Part shown: positions 8,632-16,921 of the stretch, in pieces | Layout of the letters: every line of letters starts with the position of its first letter | How positions within the stretch are numbered: position 1 is the first letter of the stretch | NCBI RefSeq assembly: GCF_009859475.1 | Contig: NZ_CP044549.1 | Coordinates: 1,674,001 to 1,738,000 of the forward strand | DNA from: Hydrogenophaga sp. BPS33 | GTDB lineage: Bacteria > Pseudomonadota > Gammaproteobacteria > Burkholderiales > Burkholderiaceae_C | Reading direction: 5' to 3' | Length of the DNA stretch: 64,000 nucleotides | Notes under the pieces: model-generated | Database searches by the model: none | What the model was told of the DNA's origin: nothing | What the model saw: only the letters and a program-made list of their open reading frames with translations | Position numbers and translations under genes: made by a program

Positions 8632-8657
8632 ATACCTTTCGGTATTGGAAAAATACC
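8632..8657. promoter_or_regulatory. overlapping inverted repeats upstream of cyclase operon
   Basis: ATACC-TTTC-GGTAT (8632-8645) overlaps GGTATTGGAAAAATACC (8641-8657), so one GGTAT half-site is shared by two possible dyads. This is typical of repressor operators. The most obvious candidate binder is the TetR-type protein encoded at the end of the same operon (16141). No direct evidence. Confidence 0.45.
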
Positions 8658-8818
8658 ATAAAGGAAGTTCATCCTACTTATTGGTATCATTCGAGGGTGC
8701 TAGAGCTTCGTCACTCTCGCCCATTTCTCTGGAGCGTCACTATGCCTTCGATCATTGTCCCTGTCCCCGTCGCGCTGCCATCCAAAGGGAGCCGTTTGCC
8801 CGCATCGAAGGAACGCGC

Positions 8819-9697
8819 ATGAGCCAGGAAGCATGGCACCGTTGGGGCCCCGATGACGAGCGCGGGGCAGTCAACCACATCGGTCCGGAGCAAGTCCGGC
8901 ATGCCACCACGCTGGTACGGACCGGTGAGGTGCTGCGTCTGGCTCAACTTCTCTCACCTAAAACGCCGGTTCCGTCGCACCGCTGCGGAATGCAGCACTT
9001 TATGGGCCGCGATGGTGGCGACTACGCGGTTGCCAGTAGTCGCCGCCCGGGCGGCTTTCAATTCGCGGAAGACACGGTGGTGATGCCGCTGCACATAGGT
9101 ACCCATGTCGATGCGCTGTGCCACGCCTGGTATGACGACACGCTCTACAACGGCTATCTCGGCGACTCCATCCGAAGCACCACGCGCGCGCAGCGCCTGG
9201 GCGTCGAGAAGATGCCGCCCATCGTGACACGGGGTCTGATGCTCGATCTCGTGCGTCTCAAAGGCCGTGTTCTGGACCCGGGCGAGTCCATCGGCGTGGC
9301 CGACCTGCAGGCGGCGGCTCAACAGGCCGGCGTGGACCCTGGCAAGGGGGACGCCGTGCTGTTGCGCACGGGGTGGCTGGAGTCTCAGCAGGGCGTTGAA
9401 AGGGTGTCATTCGATACCGAACCCGGCATCGACGAGGAAGCCGGCCTGTGGCTGGCGCGCCGCGATGTGGCCATCGTGGGCGCCGACAATTTCGCCGTCG
9501 AGGTGCTGCCCTTCCCGAGTGGCAAGGTCTTTCCGGTGCACCAGCGGCTGATCCGTGACTACGGAATTCCATTGCTCGAAGGTCTGATGCTCGACCCACT
9601 GGTGGCCGCTGGCCGTTCCGAGTTCCTGTTCGTGGCCAGCGCGCTGCCCATTGTGGGCGCGACGGGCAGTCCTTTGTCTCCAGTGGCGGTGCTCTGA
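8819..9697 (+). CDS. cyclase / kynurenine formamidase-like metal hydrolase
   Basis: 292 residues. The ATG at 8819 has GAAGGA about 7 bases upstream and begins the conserved part (MSQEAWHRWGPDDERGAVN). Residues 92-102 read HIGTHVDALCH, which is the HxGTHxDxxxH metal-binding signature of the cyclase family that includes kynurenine formamidase and isatin hydrolase. Further conserved parts are LLRTGW and the C-terminal VASALPIVGATGSPLSPVAVL. Such enzymes hydrolyse cyclic amides, lactones or N-formyl groups. It is the first gene of an operon; its stop is directly followed by the start of the CoA-transferase gene. A lactone made by the flavin monooxygenase of the same operon is a possible substrate (inference). 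Confidence 0.88.
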   Translation: MSQEAWHRWGPDDERGAVNHIGPEQVRHATTLVRTGEVLRLAQLLSPKTPVPSHRCGMQHFMGRDGGDYAVASSRRPGGFQFAEDTVVMPLHIGTHVDALCHAWYDDTLYNGYLGDSIRSTTRAQRLGVEKMPPIVTRGLMLDLVRLKGRVLDPGESIGVADLQAAAQQAGVDPGKGDAVLLRTGWLESQQGVERVSFDTEPGIDEEAGLWLARRDVAIVGADNFAVEVLPFPSGKVFPVHQRLIRDYGIPLLEGLMLDPLVAAGRSEFLFVASALPIVGATGSPLSPVAVL

Positions 9698-10909
9698 ATG
9701 TCCCAGGCCAAAAAACGTCCTCTTGAAGGCATCCGCGTTCTGGAGATCGCCTCCATGATCTTCGGTCCGCTTGCCGGGCAGTACCTGGGTGACATGGGTG
9801 CCGAGGTGATCAAGCTGGAGCCCCCGGAGGGCGACCTCACACGCCACATCGGCCCGCGCCGCTCCGCGCGAATGGGTTCGTTCTTCCTCACCAGCAACCG
9901 CAACAAGCGCAGCATCGTGGTCGACCTCAAGCGTGCGGAGGGCATGGAGATCCTCCAACGCCTGCTGGCGCAAACCGACGTGCTGATCCACTCAATGCGC
10001 AGCCCCGCCGCGACGCGACTGGGACTGGACTACGCCGCTTTGGCCGACAAATTTCCGTCCCTGGTCTATTGCCACGTCACGGGTTACGGCAACGATGGCC
10101 TATATGCTGGAAGGCCGGCTTATGACGACATTATCCAGGCCGCCTCCGGGCTGGCCATGTTGCAGACCGTGGTCAGTGGCCAGCCGCGTTTCATTCCCAC
10201 CATCGTGGCCGACAAGATCAGCGGATTGCACGCGGCGTACGCCATCATGGCCGCGCTGATGCATCGCGCAGGCACCGGTGAGGGACAGCAGGTTGACGTG
10301 CCGATGTTCGAGACCATGGCCGCATTCAACATGATGGAGCACCAATGGGGTCACACCTTCGAGCCGCCACTCGGTCCGATGGGGTATGAGCCGGTGAGTT
10401 CTGCCGCGCGCCGACCCTACAAAACGCAGGACGGCTATTTGGCCCTGCTGCCTTACTCCGACTCGCACTGGCGACGATTTTTCGAGTTGGCAGGTGCGGC
10501 ACAGGTCATGGAGGACCCACGCTTTGCCACTTTCGCCGAGCGGCAGAAAAACGTGCAGCTGGTGTGGGCCGAAATTGAGCGCCAGGTCGGCACCAAGACC
10601 AATGCCGAATGGTTGCAGCTGTTGTCGGCCGAAGACATTCCGTTCTCGGTGGTGAACCGCCTCGAAGACCTGCCCAACGACCCGCACCTCGACAGCGTGG
10701 ACTTCTGGCAGATTCGCGAACACCCGACCGAGGGCGCGATGCGCATGCCCCGCAGCCCGATGCAGCTGAGCGCCTCGCCCGCCGACATCACGCGGTTGCC
10801 GCCCAACCTGGGTGAGCACGGCGCAGACATTCTGCGCGGCTGTGGCTATAGCGATGCCGAGATCGAACGTTGGACCCTGCCCGGTGGCGTCTGCGCCGCC
10901 GCTAAATGA
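9698..10909 (+). CDS. CaiB/BaiF family III CoA-transferase (transferase type)
   Basis: 403 residues, full family length. Opening IRVLEIASMIFGPLAGQYLGD and SNRNKRSIVVDLK are family signatures. The catalytic Asp that forms the acyl anhydride is expected at D172 (TIVADKISGLHAAYA). The position that is His in alpha-methylacyl-CoA racemases is Tyr here (PAYDD), so transfer of CoA between acids rather than racemisation is expected. Very similar to the protein encoded at 40068-41303. It starts on the base after the cyclase stop and is followed by an acyl-CoA dehydrogenase, so it probably activates an acid for beta-oxidation. Confidence 0.92.
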   Translation: MSQAKKRPLEGIRVLEIASMIFGPLAGQYLGDMGAEVIKLEPPEGDLTRHIGPRRSARMGSFFLTSNRNKRSIVVDLKRAEGMEILQRLLAQTDVLIHSMRSPAATRLGLDYAALADKFPSLVYCHVTGYGNDGLYAGRPAYDDIIQAASGLAMLQTVVSGQPRFIPTIVADKISGLHAAYAIMAALMHRAGTGEGQQVDVPMFETMAAFNMMEHQWGHTFEPPLGPMGYEPVSSAARRPYKTQDGYLALLPYSDSHWRRFFELAGAAQVMEDPRFATFAERQKNVQLVWAEIERQVGTKTNAEWLQLLSAEDIPFSVVNRLEDLPNDPHLDSVDFWQIREHPTEGAMRMPRSPMQLSASPADITRLPPNLGEHGADILRGCGYSDAEIERWTLPGGVCAAAK

Positions 10910-10921
10910 TTGCCCGAGACC

Positions 10922-12082
10922 ATGATTCCACGCACTTTGTTTTCACCGGAGCACGAAGCCTTTCGCGACACCGTTCGCCGCTTCATTGCGGAGCACGTCA
11001 CGCCTTTTCACGCCGAGTGGGAAAAGGCGGGTCAGGTGCCACGCTCCTTGTGGCTCAAGGCCGGTGAACTCGGCCTTTTGTGCTGCAACGTACCGGAGGA
11101 GTACGGTGGCATGGGCGGTGATTTTCTGCACAGCGCGATCCTGATTGAAGAGATGGCCCGCGTGGGCGCCACCGGCCCGACCTTCTACCTGCATTCGGAC
11201 ATCGTCGCTCCCTACATCCTGGACTTCGGCACCGAAGAACAGAAGCGCCATTGGCTGCCGCGCATGGCCACGGGCGAAGTCGTGGTGGCGCTGGGCATGA
11301 GCGAGCCGTCCGGTGGGAGTGATGTGCAGAACATCCGCACGCAGGCCATTGCCGATGGCGACGAATACGTCATCAACGGCCAGAAGGTGTTCATCACCAA
11401 TGGCCACAGTGCCGACCTGTTGGTGCTGGCCTGCAAGACCGATCCCAAGCAGCGCGCCAAGGGCGTGAGCCTGATCCTGGTGGAGACCGACCGCGCTGGC
11501 TTCACTCGCGGGCGCAAGCTGGAGAAGATGGGCTGCAAGGCACAGGACACGTCCGAGCTGTTTTTTGCCGACCTGCGCGTGCCGAAAAGCAGCTTGTTGG
11601 GCACCGAGGGCGGTGGCTTCGGCATCCTGATGACGCAGCTCGCGCAAGAGCGCCTGGTGCAGGCTATTCGAGGCGTCTCCAGCGCCGAGGCCGCACTTGA
11701 ATGGACACGCGAGTACACCGCCGAGCGCAAGATGTTTGGCCAGACCCTGGCCGACTTCCAGAACACGCGCTTCACGCTCGCCGAATTGCACGCACAGGTG
11801 TTGAGCCAACGAGTGTTCGTGGACCGCTGCATCGAACTGCACCTGCGCGGCGAGCTCGACTCGGTCGACGCGGCGGCCTGCAAGCTCGTCACGACCGACT
11901 TGCAGTTCAAGGTCATGGACCAGTGCCTGCAATTCTTCGGCGGCTGGGGCTACATGTGGGAATACCCGATCGCCCGTGCTTTCGCCGATGCGCGCATGTG
12001 CCGCATTGGCGGCGGCACCGCCGAGGTGATGAAACAGATCATTGCTAACACTCTGCTCCCCAAGCGTCGACGCGATGCCTGA
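10922..12082 (+). CDS. acyl-CoA dehydrogenase
   Basis: 386 residues from the ATG at 10922; a TTG at 10910, directly after the previous stop, would add four residues. Domains: N-terminal helices (LFSPEHEAFRDTVRRFI), middle beta-domain with ALGMSEPSGGSDVQNIRT, and C-terminal helices with QFFGGWGYMWEYPIARAF, in which E347 is the usual catalytic base, ending IGGGTAEVMKQIIA. FAD enzyme that introduces the alpha-beta double bond of an acyl-CoA, passing electrons to ETF. All expected catalytic elements are present. It sits between the CoA-transferase and Bug receptor genes. Confidence 0.93.
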   Translation: MIPRTLFSPEHEAFRDTVRRFIAEHVTPFHAEWEKAGQVPRSLWLKAGELGLLCCNVPEEYGGMGGDFLHSAILIEEMARVGATGPTFYLHSDIVAPYILDFGTEEQKRHWLPRMATGEVVVALGMSEPSGGSDVQNIRTQAIADGDEYVINGQKVFITNGHSADLLVLACKTDPKQRAKGVSLILVETDRAGFTRGRKLEKMGCKAQDTSELFFADLRVPKSSLLGTEGGGFGILMTQLAQERLVQAIRGVSSAEAALEWTREYTAERKMFGQTLADFQNTRFTLAELHAQVLSQRVFVDRCIELHLRGELDSVDAAACKLVTTDLQFKVMDQCLQFFGGWGYMWEYPIARAFADARMCRIGGGTAEVMKQIIANTLLPKRRRDA

Positions 12083-12125
12083 AGAGCCTTTCGATTTCAC
12101 CGTTTTACACAGTAGGAGACACACC

Positions 12126-13109
12126 ATGTACAAGATCCGCCGCACCTTCATCCAGGCCACCGTGCTGGCTCTCGCCCCCATCGCCCTGAGCGGCCATGCG
12201 CAGGAGGTGAACTACCCTACCTCGACGGTAAAAATCATCGTGCCCTTCTCCGCGGGTGGCGCGGCCGATGTGCTGACGCGGCAGTTGGCCGAGAACCTGC
12301 GCGCCAAGCTCGGCCAGAGCTGGGTTGTGGAGAACCGCACGGGAGCCGGCGGCAACATCGGCATGGAGGCCGTGAAGACTGCCGCACCCGATGGTCACAC
12401 AGTGTCTTCGGCCACCATCGGCACCTTGTCGATCAACCAGTTCCTGTTCTCCAACCTGTCTTACAACCCCGCGGCCGATTTCGTCTACGTCTCCAAAATC
12501 TGGGAGAACTGCAACGCCTTCGTCGTGGCGACATCGCACCCCGCCAACACCGTCAAGGAGTTCCTGGACTGGGCCAAGGCCAAGCCCAACGGTGTGACGT
12601 TCGGCTCGGCGGGCGTGGGCACCACACCGCACCTGGCCGGCGAGCTGTTCCGCGTGCGCACCGGCATTCAGGCGACGCACATTCCCTACCGCGGCGCGGC
12701 GCAGTCCATGCCGGCCCTCATGTCCGGCGAGACCGACTTCGCGATCGACAACATCGCCAGCTACACGCCGCTCATTCAGGCCGGCCGCGTCAAGGCACTT
12801 GCCGTCACCTGTCCTCAACGCTGGCCCACCATGCCCAACGTGCCGCTTATGGCCGAGGCCGGCGTGCGCGACTTTGTGGTCACCTCCTGGGGCGCTTTCG
12901 TGTTGCCTAAGGGCACTCCCATGGCGATTGCGAACAAGTTGTCCAACGCCATCAAGGACATCGCCAGCGACCCTGCTGTGAAGGAAAAATTCCTGGCCAC
13001 CGGTGCACTCGCCGTCTCCAGCACGCCCGCCGAGACGGCTGCCTTTGCCGAAAGCGAACGCACGAAGTGGCGAGAGGTGGTGCGCATCTCAGGTGCGAAG
13101 CTGGATTGA
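12126..13109 (+). CDS. Bug/TctC-type periplasmic substrate-binding protein
   Basis: 327 residues; the ATG at 12126 follows TAGGAGA at good spacing, and the frame upstream (from 12042) overlaps the dehydrogenase gene. Residues 1-25 are a Sec signal peptide ending at GHA-QEV. Family hallmarks follow: VKIIVPFSAGGAADVLTRQLA, WVVENRTGAGGNIGMEAVKTA, and FGSAGVGTTPHLAGELF. Bug receptors bind carboxylates for tripartite tricarboxylate transporters, but no membrane partner is present in this window, so it must use a remote TctAB or act as a sensor. Its operon position suggests the ligand is the acid degraded by its neighbours. Confidence 0.92.
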   Translation: MYKIRRTFIQATVLALAPIALSGHAQEVNYPTSTVKIIVPFSAGGAADVLTRQLAENLRAKLGQSWVVENRTGAGGNIGMEAVKTAAPDGHTVSSATIGTLSINQFLFSNLSYNPAADFVYVSKIWENCNAFVVATSHPANTVKEFLDWAKAKPNGVTFGSAGVGTTPHLAGELFRVRTGIQATHIPYRGAAQSMPALMSGETDFAIDNIASYTPLIQAGRVKALAVTCPQRWPTMPNVPLMAEAGVRDFVVTSWGAFVLPKGTPMAIANKLSNAIKDIASDPAVKEKFLATGALAVSSTPAETAAFAESERTKWREVVRISGAKLD

Positions 13110-13113
13110 ACCA

Positions 13114-14526
13114 ATGACGACTCTGGACCAGCACTCGCCGCAGGCCAGGCTTGGGGCCGAACGATCGCCACTCGCCATCGGCAAAGCACCCCGGGGTGAG
13201 CGTCAGCGCGTGGCCGTCATCGGCGCCGGCGCTGCCGGGTTGTGCGCCGCCCGGCACTTGCTGGCGCGCGGCATCGAGGCGGTCGTCTTTGAACACGGCA
13301 GTTGCATCGGCGGCCTCTGGGCTTACGACAACGACAACGGCTCTTCTCCGGCGTATCGCTCTCTTCACCTGAACTCCGAAGCCCGGGTCACGGCCTACCG
13401 CGACTTCCCGTTCCCCGAAGGTGGTCCGCTCTACCCGGATCACCGGCAGGTGCGGCGCTACCTCGAGTCGTACGCCAACACCTTCCACGTCACGCCCCAC
13501 ATCCGCTTCAACGCCCGCGTGGACGCGATCACGCCGGAGGGCGACAACTGGAGCGTTCGGCTGCACAACGGCAGCACCGACAGCTTCAATGCCGTGGTGA
13601 TCGCCAGTGGTCACCAGAACGTGCCCTCTCACCCGGTCTGGCGTGAGCAGTACACCGGGGAATACCTGCACTCGCACAGCTACCGAGTGCCCGAGCCCTT
13701 CCGCGATAAACATGTGTTGGTGGTTGGCATGGGCAACAGTGCCGTCGACGTTGCCGCCGACATCTGCGTCGTCACCGCGTCCACCACCATCTCCGCACGC
13801 TCGCCCGTGTTGATGATGCCTCGCATGCTGTTTGGCGTTCCGACCTCGCGCGTGCTGGGCAAGCTGGAAAAAAAATGGATGCCGTGGCCGGTGCGGCGCA
13901 CCATCCGCGAGCTGCTCACCTGGACTGTGCACGGGCGCATGGAGCAATGGGGTTTCACCACGCCCAAGACGCGCACGCATCCGACAAGCCATCCCAGCCT
14001 GATGTCACATTTCGTGTGGGATCGCATCAAGGCCAAGCCCGGCATCGAATCCGTCCAGGGGCAGGAGTTCCGCTTCACCGATGGCAGCACGCAGCGTTTT
14101 GACGCCGTCATCGCCGGCACGGGCTACCACGTGGAGCTGCCCTTCCTGGCGCCCGAACTGCGCCCGCTCGAAGGCCACCGGCTCAAGCTCTTCCTGCGTG
14201 TGGTGCACCCTGAGCAACGCGGCCTGTACTTCATGGGCCTCTTCAACGTGGCCGGCGGTGGCAACATCCGCATGATGGACGACCAGGCCGAGTGGATCAC
14301 CGAACTCGTCAGCGGCACCGAGGCCCGACCCGATGCCGCCGACATGCAACGCGTGATGGCCGAGGAACAGGCGTTCCTGCGCAAGCATTACCCGAGCAGC
14401 CCGCGTTACGCACTGGAACTGGACCCGGTGTTCTACCGGCGCCAGGTCGAGCGCGAACGCCAGCGCGCCCGCGCAGCGGCCGGCCGCCGCCCGGTCGGCA
14501 CACCTTCAACCCAGCAACCCGAGTGA
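13114..14526 (+). CDS. flavin-containing monooxygenase (FMO / Baeyer-Villiger type)
   Basis: 470 residues; ATG 13114 lies four bases after the Bug stop. FAD-binding GAGAAG at 37-42 and NADPH-binding GMGNSA at 205-210 are both intact. VIASGHQNVPSHPVW (about 163-177) corresponds to the FMO fingerprint region, closest to N-/S-oxidising FMOs and plant or animal FMO-like enzymes. The last 20 residues are Arg/Ala-rich and probably disordered. It would use NADPH and O2 to insert one oxygen into a ketone or heteroatom substrate; which one is not evident. Co-transcribed with cyclase, acyl-CoA dehydrogenase and aldolase-like genes. Confidence 0.9.
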   Translation: MTTLDQHSPQARLGAERSPLAIGKAPRGERQRVAVIGAGAAGLCAARHLLARGIEAVVFEHGSCIGGLWAYDNDNGSSPAYRSLHLNSEARVTAYRDFPFPEGGPLYPDHRQVRRYLESYANTFHVTPHIRFNARVDAITPEGDNWSVRLHNGSTDSFNAVVIASGHQNVPSHPVWREQYTGEYLHSHSYRVPEPFRDKHVLVVGMGNSAVDVAADICVVTASTTISARSPVLMMPRMLFGVPTSRVLGKLEKKWMPWPVRRTIRELLTWTVHGRMEQWGFTTPKTRTHPTSHPSLMSHFVWDRIKAKPGIESVQGQEFRFTDGSTQRFDAVIAGTGYHVELPFLAPELRPLEGHRLKLFLRVVHPEQRGLYFMGLFNVAGGGNIRMMDDQAEWITELVSGTEARPDAADMQRVMAEEQAFLRKHYPSSPRYALELDPVFYRRQVERERQRARAAAGRRPVGTPSTQQPE

Positions 14527-14533
14527 GAACGCC

Positions 14534-15694
14534 TTGACCCTGCGCGACAAAGCCTGTGTAACGGGCATTGGAGAAACCGCCTACTTGCGCGGCTCGACGA
14601 AAACGGCCGTCGAACTGCAGTTCGAATCGTCGCTCAAGGCCATCGCCGATGCGGGCCTGCGGCCACCGGACATTGATGGCGTCATTCCCGTGGGCATCGT
14701 CAGCGCCACTGCCGAAGACTTCATTGACAACTTCGGCATTCCCGACCTGCGGTTCTCCGCCGTGGTCCCGCACGGCGGCGCCAGCCCGGTGATGGCATTG
14801 CAATGCGCTGCCGCTGCGGTGGCTGCCGGCGTGTGCAACCACGTGCTGATCACCTTCGGGCGCAATGTCACGGCGGCGGCCAACAACAACAAAGCCGGCG
14901 CGCGCATTCACACGATGCCGCAGTTCCACTACGTGACCGAGTTCGAGTACCCCATGGGCGCCATCTCGCCAGCGCAGTTGTACGCGCCCATGGCGCGGCG
15001 CCACATGGAGCTTTACGGCACCACCATCGAACATTTCGGTGAAGTCGCCGTGGCCTGCCGCGAGCACGCCCTGCTCAACGACAACGCCGTGATGAAGAAG
15101 CCCATCACGCTGGAAGACCACCGCCACTCGCGCCTGATCGCCGATCCGTTTCGCTTGCTCGATTGCAGCCTGGAGAGCGATGGCGGGGCGGCCGTTGTCG
15201 TCAGCTCTGCCGAGCGCGCGGTGGATTTGCGCCACCGTCGGGTCTTCATCTCCGGTGTCGCCGCCGGGCACCCCGATTCGCCGGCCTCGATTTCGCAACG
15301 CCCCGACATGACCAGCCTGGGTATTGGCAAGGCCGCACCACGCGCTTTCCAGATGGCCGGCGTGACCCACGCCGATATCGACGTGGCAGAGATCTATGAC
15401 TGCTTCACCTATGCCGTGATCCGCCAGTTGGAGGACATGGGGTTCTGCGCCAAAGGCGAAGGAGGGCCCTTCGTTGCAGGTGGGCGCCTGCGCCTGGGCG
15501 GTGAGCTCCCCACCAACACCCACGGTGGCTTGCTGTCGCAGGCGCACGTCTGGGGCCTCAACCATGTGGTCGAACTGGTGCGGCAGCTGCGCGGCGACGC
15601 TGGGCGTGCCCAGGTCCAGGGCGCGGAATGCGGGTTGGTCACGGGCTACGGTGACATGGGCGATGGCGCACTTGCCATCATGAGAAGGGAATGA
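14534..15694 (+). CDS. SCP2-type thiolase-like protein, Cys nucleophile missing (Ltp2-like aldolase)
   Basis: 386 residues from TTG 14534, seven bases after the monooxygenase stop. Thiolase fold throughout (ACVTGIGETAY at the start, AEIYDCFTYAVIRQLEDMGF, THGG at 329-332). At the place of the thiolase nucleophile (NxxCxSG) the protein has HGGASP, with G82 where the Cys should be. Ltp2 of the cholesterol pathway also lacks this Cys and performs a retro-aldol cleavage with a DUF35 partner. Here a DUF35 gene follows with a 4-bp overlap, so an aldolase role in shortening a branched acyl-CoA is likely. H330 is retained. Confidence 0.88.
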   Translation: MTLRDKACVTGIGETAYLRGSTKTAVELQFESSLKAIADAGLRPPDIDGVIPVGIVSATAEDFIDNFGIPDLRFSAVVPHGGASPVMALQCAAAAVAAGVCNHVLITFGRNVTAAANNNKAGARIHTMPQFHYVTEFEYPMGAISPAQLYAPMARRHMELYGTTIEHFGEVAVACREHALLNDNAVMKKPITLEDHRHSRLIADPFRLLDCSLESDGGAAVVVSSAERAVDLRHRRVFISGVAAGHPDSPASISQRPDMTSLGIGKAAPRAFQMAGVTHADIDVAEIYDCFTYAVIRQLEDMGFCAKGEGGPFVAGGRLRLGGELPTNTHGGLLSQAHVWGLNHVVELVRQLRGDAGRAQVQGAECGLVTGYGDMGDGALAIMRRE

Positions 15695-16113
15695 ACATGA
15701 CAACGGACTCCAGCGCCCCGCGCAAGCCTCCCCAACAGGGCACAACCCTGTCCGCCCCATTCTGGGAAGCCGCCCGCGAGGGTCGGCTGGTGATTCAGCG
15801 TTGCTCCGATTGCGGCCAGCTCCGCCACTATCCCCGCCTGTTGTGTAGCCGCTGTTTTTCGGACCGCTGCGACTGGGTGGAGGCATCGGGCGAAGGCACC
15901 GTGCACAGCTGGACCGTGGCGCACCATGCCTTCCATCCAGCCTTTGCCGACGAGCTACCCTACACCTTGGTCACCGTGGATCTCAAGGAAGGTGTGCGCG
16001 CTTTGGGACGCTGGCGAGAAGGGAGCACACCGCGCCTGGGTTTGGCGGTGCGAGGCGGGTTCGAGCCGCGCGAAGACGGCGTGGATCTGGTCTTCCAGGC
16101 CGTTGCCGGGTAA
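15691..16113 (+). CDS. DUF35 zinc-ribbon / OB-fold protein
   Basis: 140 residues, overlapping the thiolase-like gene by ATGA. Four cysteines C38, C41, C52, C55 form the rubredoxin-like zinc ribbon, followed by an OB-fold (GTVHSWTVAHHAFHPAFADEL). DUF35 proteins bind acyl-CoA and act as partners of SCP2-type thiolases or aldolases; in the Ltp2 system the DUF35 domain is required for stability and activity. The tight overlap argues for a stoichiometric complex with the preceding gene product. Confidence 0.92.
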   Translation: MNMTTDSSAPRKPPQQGTTLSAPFWEAAREGRLVIQRCSDCGQLRHYPRLLCSRCFSDRCDWVEASGEGTVHSWTVAHHAFHPAFADELPYTLVTVDLKEGVRALGRWREGSTPRLGLAVRGGFEPREDGVDLVFQAVAG

Positions 16114-16140
16114 GGGCACAAATGCGGAGGCTATACTGAA

Positions 16141-16860
16141 ATGATGAAGACTCCAGCCGCTGCGCCACCTCGAAAAAGAGCTTCCTCAACCAGCCGCACC
16201 GCCTCCCCAGGCAAGGCCCGCGCCGCGGCCCCGGTCGCCAAACGCTCGTTGACACCCGAACCTGAAACCATTCGCGATGCGGTCTCGCGGCTCAAGCGCG
16301 AACGTATCATCTCGGCCGCCACGCAGATGTTCTATTCCAATGGCCTGGGTAACACCACGCTGGAGGCGGTCGGTGAACAGCTCAACGTCACCAAGCCTTT
16401 CATCTATTCCCATTTCAAGTCGAAGAACGACTTGCTGGCCGAAATCTGCTCCCGTGGCATCCGCGCCTGGCTGGACGTTCTGGACCGCGTGGTGTCCTCG
16501 CAAGGCGGGCCGACCCACAAGCTGCGGACACTGGCGCACGAGCTGATGCTTGCCGTGATCGAAAACCAGGCCCACATCGCCATCTACACGCGGGAGGAAA
16601 AACACCTCTCTGAAGACAGCCGGGAAGGCATCAACGCGATGCGTCGCGATTTCGATCGCAAGTTCTGCGCGCTGCTGGATGAAGGCGTGGCTGCTGGCGA
16701 GTTCAGCGTGAGCGATGTGCAGATCACGTCGCTGGCCATTGGCGGCATCCTGAGCTGGTCGTACGTGTGGTACCGCCCGGAGGGCCGGTTGAGCCCCGAG
16801 CAAACCGCCAACACGGTGGCCGATCTGGTGCTGGCCCTGGTGCAAGCCAAAGCCGCGTAA
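16141..16860 (+). CDS. TetR/AcrR-family regulator
   Basis: 239 residues. The first 50 are Ala/Pro/Lys/Arg-rich and probably disordered; residues 50-100 hold the TetR DNA-binding domain (RIISAATQMFYSNGLGNTTLEAVGEQLNVTKPFIYSHFKSKNDLL). The C-terminal ligand-binding domain is all-helical. A GGAG lies upstream of the ATG. It is the last gene of the plus operon, 27 bp after the DUF35 gene, so autoregulation of that operon, likely through an acyl-CoA ligand, is expected. Possible operators are the inverted repeats at 8632-8657 and at 19656-19671. Confidence 0.92.
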   Translation: MMKTPAAAPPRKRASSTSRTASPGKARAAAPVAKRSLTPEPETIRDAVSRLKRERIISAATQMFYSNGLGNTTLEAVGEQLNVTKPFIYSHFKSKNDLLAEICSRGIRAWLDVLDRVVSSQGGPTHKLRTLAHELMLAVIENQAHIAIYTREEKHLSEDSREGINAMRRDFDRKFCALLDEGVAAGEFSVSDVQITSLAIGGILSWSYVWYRPEGRLSPEQTANTVADLVLALVQAKAA

Positions 16861-16921
16861 CGCTGCACGCTCAGCCCAACACAGCGCGTAGACGGCCGCG
16901 CCACAGCTGGCATTCACAGGC

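Larger units (their letters stand above)
8420..8818. other. 399-bp intergenic region with IS21-like remnant and promoter-region repeats
   Basis: Contains a degenerate minus-strand transposase-like fragment (8469-8575) and, further right, overlapping inverted repeats (8632-8657) in a locally AT-rich stretch that probably includes the promoter of the catabolic operon starting at 8819. The cyclase frame is open upstream to 8555 but that extension has no conserved features. Confidence 0.5.

Noticed and set aside
10943..12181. 412-codon antisense frame over the acyl-CoA dehydrogenase
   Set aside because: Shadow frame; the plus strand encodes a complete dehydrogenase with catalytic motifs.
14309..15886. 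525-codon antisense frame over the thiolase-like gene
   Set aside because: Antisense shadow of high-GC coding DNA; the plus-strand thiolase and DUF35 genes explain the region.
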